A stretch of DNA of 64,000 nucleotides from Metridium senile (Eukaryota; Cnidaria; Anthozoa; Actiniaria; Metridiidae): positions 16,497,581 through 16,561,580 of the forward strand of contig OX459098.1 in assembly GCA_949775045.1 (NCBI GenBank), written 5' to 3'. The translations under genes and the position numbers were made by a program. Shown here piece by piece: positions 59,201 through 64,000 of the stretch. Under the pieces are notes generated by a model. That model saw only the letters and a program-made list of their open reading frames with translations. It was not told the origin of the DNA and searched no databases. Each line of letters opens with the position of its first letter. Position 1 is the first letter of the stretch.

Positions 59201-59869
59201 ATAACACTGCGGATATTCAAATGAGCCATTGTAAGACCCTTTATTTGTTTGAAGCTGAAACCATCAAGCGTGGCGGGAAATTTAAATTCAGAGTTTGCCA
59301 AGTTATTACTATCAGAAATGCAGTCATTTCCATCCGTTGATTCAAAAAATGAGCTGTTCACTGTAGGTAACAGACATTTGATGCAGAACCAGTCGTTATC
59401 TGGAGTTTGTAGTTCCGATATGCACTTTCGATGAAATGTAAACATACAACCAGAACAAGAAATATGGCGCTGATTCCTCCTAACCGTCGAAGTACAAGCT
59501 CCACATGTAGGTCGTCTAACAGTAGGTCCAGGGTTTAAATTAATATCGTTAGATAGTAAAAGCAAAGTTGACGATAAATACGTGGATAAAGATACTTTGC
59601 CACGACCAAAAGAGCTTTTTAGACGCTTGACAGATCTCGACATCAACTGGATATTATGAACACTAGTGAGCTTGTTCAGGATTTCTTGACCAAAACGATG
59701 CTTGGGACTACTGAAATTACCGTACAATGACTGTAGGTAATTCAGATTTAAATTTGAATCACCATAAATCGGCTGTGTGATATATAGAGAGCGTAAAACA
59801 ACGAAAATATTGAGAGCTAACAAAAGCCCTCTAACCGCCATTATGCTAATTATGATAATTCAATTTCGT
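56259..59869 (-). mobile_element. CR1/L2-type LINE, apparently full length, inserted in the type II satellite
   Basis: The element is 3611 bp, flanked by a 4-bp ATAT duplication (56255-56258 and 59870-59873). The distance between the neighbouring monomer anchors exceeds one monomer by exactly 3615 bp, which confirms the borders. The 3' end on the minus strand is AATAAAGTTTATTATTATTA, a short microsatellite tail rather than poly(A), as in CR1/L2-type elements. The 5' leader before the ATG is only about 28 nt. Confidence 0.92.
56434..59841 (-). CDS. LINE polyprotein: hydrophobic leader, 2A-like motif, PHD finger, endonuclease, reverse transcriptase
   Basis: One intact frame of 1135 residues. 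Order: a hydrophobic N-terminus (residues 5-16, LLLALNIFVV region); a 2A-like sequence SNDINLNPGP at 97-106; a PHD finger at 113-156 (C113, C116, C129, C132, H137, C140, C153, C156); an APE-type endonuclease from about 204 (MAHLNIRS, ALSETWLDD, GDFNCD, SISDHYLIY); and the reverse transcriptase (YRPISVLPVVMKILE, SAFRRGHST, FLDLSKAFD, GVPQGSVLGPLLF, VIYADDTALFF with YADD near residue 861). The C-terminal LINE domain has YNTRCK and AAKLFNSL. No stop, frameshift or missing catalytic motif is visible, so this copy could encode an active enzyme. In related CR1 elements the PHD finger is usually on a separate ORF1. Confidence 0.92.
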   Translation of the reverse strand: MAVRGLLLALNIFVVLRSLYITQPIYGDSNLNLNYLQSLYGNFSSPKHRFGQEILNKLTSVHNIQLMSRSVKRLKSSFGRGKVSLSTYLSSTLLLLSNDINLNPGPTVRRPTCGACTSTVRRNQRHISCSGCMFTFHRKCISELQTPDNDWFCIKCLLPTVNSSFFESTDGNDCISDSNNLANSEFKFPATLDGFSFKQIKGLTMAHLNIRSVIKHIEELRLFTHDTKPDVIALSETWLDDSISNEEILIDGYQLERRDRNRNGGGTAIYLKECFVFDRISLSSDFNDLEIVLCSIKFLRSKPLLIGSVYRPPDVTTFYSRLLNYVEDIDFETSEFYLLGDFNCDTASKQGKDFVKKMKDIGLKQLIKEPTRVTPHSSTTIDLIFTNASHRVSNSGVLDLSISDHYLIYCNRTCKTPRPKAKVINVRSFKNFDPKAFNKDLEDVPWDTVSLFDNPDDAWFCMKTFLEDLCNKFVPLRTLRVRGSQPPWMTEEIRTSIKTRGTCKRKAVRSKSNEDWVRYKKSRNKVTNLINEAKRDHYNTLLSNDADDPSKIWSTIRKLIPKKNKQSLHELVYDELRYTDNSNIARCFNEFFTSIGTRLRGAFGSSSGSSGVVLSSSAAGISDFSFKKISSDFVRKELSSLRVKKSSGLNNIPTRLLKLGADTLAKPLTTIYNLSLMTGEVPKSWKSATVTPLHKSGDLTDVNNYRPISVLPVVMKILERAVHQQVHDHLVSNRILSPHQSAFRRGHSTCTALLDVSDYILKNFDRGNVIGAIFLDLSKAFDMVSHPLLKYKLENIGIRGVTLNWFDNYLKQRSQSVCVNGTLSDCFDLTLGVPQGSVLGPLLFTIFINDLPSVVKDSKVVIYADDTALFFAGKDVGNIQSTLQRDLNHLNNWFNVNELLVNCKKTKVMLFGSRQRLTRCAKPILSIDGSTLEFTDTMKYLGLTFDSYLNWHSHIDTVAAKISRRLSLLSRIRKFLNVDTCRQLHTSLIQPLYEYCDVIWTNADPTSLERLHRLQRRGARIILQKRVRETHTETLLKSLGWITLTARWNFNKCLTVFKCLNGFCPSYLSKIFTLNSDVHSYNTRCKNNIHMTKVSSRSGLRSFSFSAAKLFNSLGENVKKSTTVKAFKNSYWTNI

Positions 59870-62800
59870 ATATCACATTGAATGCGCGAGTTGACCCTTC
59901 TCCCCACTGGGAATAAGAACAATAAGATTAGCATAACAATAAACCTGCCCTGAAAGACTAGGATTTTTCAATTGTATAAATCGAGTGACGCTTAGTTAGT
60001 CTACGTATAGGAATTACCATTTATAGCTTAGGGGCTGGTTCTCTCCTCCCTTCGGACGAGCTGGGTGTGGGGAACGGAGAGCGCGTGAGTTTTTTCTTTT
60101 TTCTTTTTCTTTTTTCTTTTCTTTTTCTGATAAAAACAGCCTTTCTCATTCGAAACGTTTACAAACTAAAAAACTAGTTTCTGCATTTAATAACGAAAAG
60201 CATTATGGGTAATTATGCAAAGTTTCGACAGCACATGGACCAGATCCCAATTCTTGACATATTTTTTATAAGTGCTCAGTCACCCGCTCCAACCGGACAA
60301 AAATTGCACCGATTGCCATCTTTACAAGTCGAAACTCAATAAAATTGCCTTGGTTGGTTTTGGTATCTACTATTGGCAGGTAGGGAATTCCATGTTTTTG
60401 CCCCGTTGTAGCGAAACGAAGATTCAAAATTGTGCGAAGATTGGTACTTAGCAGTTCTTGCTAACGGTAAGCGAAGCTGCAGATCTTTGCTTCTAGTATT
60501 GTAATCAGTGGAATTGACTAGAAAACCGGAACTGCTCATTTAACAGGTATATGCCCGGGCTAGACTATTTAGGCATTTAATTTGTATACCAGCATACAAT
60601 TGTACGGAAAATTTCTGTCAAAAGGATTAGGAGAAAGTAAGATTTAATTCATTTTTTCATTTTTTTTTTCCTGCCTTCAATGATTGCAGAAGCGCGCCTC
60701 TGTAACCTGTATAGGTACTCTTTCCTAGTGTTTATACTGCATCCATGCATTTCAAACGCAAGAACAATAATCAACAAGTGGAAGTATCATTGAGTATTAA
60801 ATACAAAGTGATTAGTCTTACGTGCCATCCGAAGCATAAAACAAGCACCCCCTACAACGTGTGGGTTGTCTTGGATAAAACTCGCTTGCAATGCGATATC
60901 ACATTGAATGCGCGAGTTGACCCTTCTCCCCACTGGGAATAAGAACAATAAGATTAGCATAACAATAAACCTGCCCTGAAAGACTAGGATTTTTCAATTG
61001 TATAAATCGAGTGACGCTTAGTTAGTCTACGTATAGGAATTACCATTTATAGCTTAGGGGCTGGTTCTCTCCTCCCTTCGGACGAGCTGGGTGTGGGGAA
61101 CGGAGAGCGCGTGAGTTTTTTCTTTTTTCTTTTTCTTTTTTCTTTTCTTTTTCTGATAAAAACAGCCTTTCTCATTCGAAACGTTTACAAACTAAAAAAC
61201 TAGTTTCTGCATTTAATAACGAAAAGCATTATGGGTAATTATGCAAAGTTTCGACAGCACATGGACCAGATCCCAATTCTTGACATATTTTTTATAAGTG
61301 CTCAGTCACCCGCTCCAACCGGACAAAAATTGCACCGATTGCCATCTTTACAAGTCGAAACTCAATAAAATTGCCTTGGTTGGTTTTGGTATCTACTATT
61401 GGCAGGTAGGGAATTCCATGTTTTTGCCCCGTTGTAGCGAAACGAAGATTCAAAATTGTGCGAAGATTGGTACTTAGCAGTTCTTGCTAACGGTAAGCGA
61501 AGCTGCAGATCTTTGCTTCTAGTATTGTAATCAGTGGAATTGACTAGAAAACCGGAACTGCTCATTTAACAGGTATATGCCCGGGCTAGACTATTTAGGC
61601 ATTTAATTTGTATACCAGCATACAATTGTACGGAAAATTTCTGTCAAAAGGATTAGGAGAAAGTAAGATTTAATTCATTTTTTCATTTTTTTTTTTCCTG
61701 CCTTCAATGATTGCAGAAGCGCGCCTCTGTAACCTGTATAGGTACTCTTTCCTAGTGTTTATACTGCATCCATGCATTTCAAACGCAAGAACAATAATCA
61801 ACAAGTGGAAGTATCATTGAGTATTAAATACAAAGTGATTAGTCTTACGTGCCATCCGAAGCATAAAACAAGCACCCCCTACAACGTGTGGGTTGTCTTG
61901 GATAAAACTCGCTTGCAATGCGATATCACATTGAATGCGCGAGTTGACCCTTCTCCCCACTGGGAATAAGAACAATAAGATTAGCATAACAATAAACCTG
62001 CCCTGAAAGACTAGGATTTTTCAATTGTATAAATCGAGTGACGCTTAGTTAGTCTACGTATAGGAATTACCATTTATAGCTTAGGGGCTGGTTCTCTCCT
62101 CCCTTCGGACGAGCTGGGTGTGGGGAACGGAGAGCGCGTGAGTTTTTTCTTTTTTCTTTTTCTTTTTTCTTTTCTTTTTCTGATAAAAACAGCCTTTCTC
62201 ATTCGAAACGTTTACAAACTAAAAAACTAGTTTCTGCATTTAATAACGAAAAGCATTATGGGTAATTATGCAAAGTTTCGACAGCACATGGACCAGATCC
62301 CAATTCTTGACATATTTTTTATAAGTGCTCAGTCACCCGCTCCAACCGGACAAAAATTGCACCGATTGCCATCTTTACAAGTCGAAACTCAATAAAATTG
62401 CCTTGGTTGGTTTTGGTATCTACTATTGGCAGGTAGGGAATTCCATGTTTTTGCCCCGTTGTAGCGAAACGAAGATTCAAAATTGTGCGAAGATTGGTAC
62501 TTAGCAGTTCTTGCTAACGGTAAGCGAAGCTGCAGATCTTTGCTTCTAGTATTGTAATCAGTGGAATTGACTAGAAAACCGGAACTGCTCATTTAACAGG
62601 TATATGCCCGGGCTAGACTATTTAGGCATTTAATTTGTATACCAGCATACAATTGTACGGAAAATTTCTGTCAAAAGGATTAGGAGAAAGTAAGATTTAA
62701 TTCATTTTTTCATTTTTTTTTTTCCTGCCTTCAATGATTGCAGAAGCGCGCCTCTGTAACCTGTATAGGTACTCTTTCCTAGTGTTTATACTGCATCCAT

Positions 62801-64000
62801 GCATTTCAAACGCAAGAACAATAATCAACAAGTGGAAGTATCATTGAGTATTAAATACAAAGTGATTAGTCTTACGTGCCATCCGAAGCATAAAACAAGC
62901 ACCCCCTACAACGTGTGGGTTGTCTTGGATAAAACTCGCTTGCAATGCGATATCACATTGAATGCGCGAGTTGACCCTTCTCCCCACTGGGAATAAGAAC
63001 AATAAGATTAGCATAACAATAAACCTGCCCTGAAAGACTAGGATTTTTCAATTGTATAAATCGAGTGACGCTTAGTTAGTCTACGTATAGGAATTACCAT
63101 TTATAGCTTAGGGGCTGGTTCTCTCCTCCCTTCGGACGAGCTGGGTGTGGGGAACGGAGAGCGCGTGAGTTTTTTCTTTTTTCTTTTTCTTTTTTCTTTT
63201 CTTTTTCTGATAAAAACAGCCTTTCTCATTCGAAACGTTTACAAACTAAAAAACTAGTTTCTGCATTTAATAACGAAAAGCATTATGGGTAATTATGCAA
63301 AGTTTCGACAGCACATGGACCAGATCCCAATTCTTGACATATTTTTTATAAGTGCTCAGTCACCCGCTCCAACCGGACAAAAATTGCACCGATTGCCATC
63401 TTTACAAGTCGAAACTCAATAAAATTGCCTTGGTTGGTTTTGGTATCTACTATTGGCAGGTAGGGAATTCCATGTTTTTGCCCCGTTGTAGCGAAACGAA
63501 GATTCAAAATTGTGCGAAGATTGGTACTTAGCAGTTCTTGCTAACGGTAAGCGAAGCTGCAGATCTTTGCTTCTAGTATTGTAATCAGTGGAATTGACTA
63601 GAAAACCGGAACTGCTCATTTAACAGGTATATGCCCGGGCTAGACTATTTAGGCATTTAATTTGTATACCAGCATACAATTGTACGGAAAATTTCTGTCA
63701 AAAGGATTAGGAGAAAGTAAGATTTAATTCATTTTTTCATTTTTTTTTTTCCTGCCTTCAATGATTGCAGAAGCGCGCCTCTGTAACCTGTATAGGTACT
63801 CTTTCCTAGTGTTTATACTGCATCCATGCATTTCAAACGCAAGAACAATAATCAACAAGTGGAAGTATCATTGAGTATTAAATACAAAGTGATTAGTCTT
63901 ACGTGCCATCCGAAGCATAAAACAAGCACCCCCTACAACGTGTGGGTTGTCTTGGATAAAACTCGCTTGCAATGCGATATCACATTGAATGCGCGAGTTG

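Larger units (their letters stand above)
47878..64000 (+). repeat. 1-kb satellite array, type II block, highly homogeneous, runs off the window end
   Basis: Equivalent positions recur at 48938, 49943, 50973, 51999, 53025, 54052, 55078, 56104, 60745, 61772 and 62799, a period of 1026-1027 bp for most units. Type II is marked by GCGATATCACATTGAATGCGCGAG, TATCATTGAGTATT, GATTAGTCTTACGTGCC and TTTATACTGCATCC. Units up to about 51.1 kb carry GGATGAAACTCGC; later ones carry GGATAAAACTCGC. Two neighbours share GTTTGTACTGC (about 55066 and 56092). Interrupted only by the LINE at 56259-59869. No tRNA, 5S rRNA, histone or other recognised gene lies in the monomer. Confidence 0.95.

Noticed and set aside
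48938..63000. Repeated 65-codon + strand frame (starting MHFKRKNNNQQ) conserved in each type II monomer
   Set aside because: Its conservation follows from array homogenisation. There is no domain, and the corresponding type I monomers do not keep the frame.
33080..64000. CRISPR array or gene cluster (5S rRNA, histone, spliced leader) as explanation for the 1-kb repeats
   Set aside because: Units are about 1 kb of near-identical DNA without short repeats and unique spacers. I could not find 5S, histone, snRNA or leader signatures inside a monomer.

Overview
The window reads as nuclear DNA of an invertebrate animal, most likely an anthozoan cnidarian such as a stony coral. This is inferred from AT-rich intergenic DNA, split genes with GT/AG introns, an intronless class A GPCR, a metazoan mitochondrial acyl-CoA transferase, a tRNA-derived SINE, and very many short inverted-repeat DNA elements (MITEs). 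No bacterial or organellar gene organisation is seen.

Left half (1-30.7 kb). Three host genes can be supported. The last exon of a membrane-anchored single-C2 protein resembling synaptotagmins lies at 4952-5622 (+). A complete nine-exon gene for a mitochondrial 4-hydroxybutyrate/acetate CoA-transferase family enzyme lies at 7285-14733 (-); I reassembled its splice sites to a 487-residue protein, and all eight introns are phase 1. A single-exon rhodopsin-family GPCR lies at 27807-29093 (-). Between and inside them are at least a dozen MITEs, a SINE, a 5'-truncated retroposon with target-site duplication, three tandem copies of a 1.2-2.4 kb inverted-repeat element (15.3-21.1 kb), and a four-level nest of inverted-repeat elements (22.5-24.95 kb).

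Middle (30.77-32.71 kb). A perfect CTTG tetranucleotide tract of about 441 copies lies between two identical 29-bp direct repeats.

Right half (33-64 kb). This is a tandem satellite with a period of about 1.0 kb. A more diverged block (type I, 33.1-42.4 kb, period about 1005-1013 bp) is followed by a very homogeneous block (type II, 47.9 kb to the window end, period about 1026 bp). Each monomer carries, on the minus strand, a decayed C-terminal piece of a LINE reverse-transcriptase ORF. Three retroelements sit inside the array. (a) A 1480-bp poly(A) element with a 5'-open ORF lies at 37193-38672, and part of it was later re-duplicated at 39620-40320. (b) A 5.5-kb Tx1/L1-type LINE lies at 42368-47877, with a CCHC zinc-knuckle ORF1 and an ORF2 broken by one frameshift. 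(c) An apparently intact 3.6-kb CR1/L2-type LINE lies at 56259-59869, encoding PHD, endonuclease and reverse transcriptase plus a 2A-like motif.

The main result: elements (a) and (b) have different bodies but share about 75 bp of 3' end, and both are inserted at exactly the same nucleotide of the satellite monomer. The 5' end of (b) also carries an 18-nt match to the branch-site recognition region of U2 snRNA. Together this suggests a site-specific Tx1-clade (Keno-like) LINE that uses the satellite as a landing site, with a second element using the same machinery.
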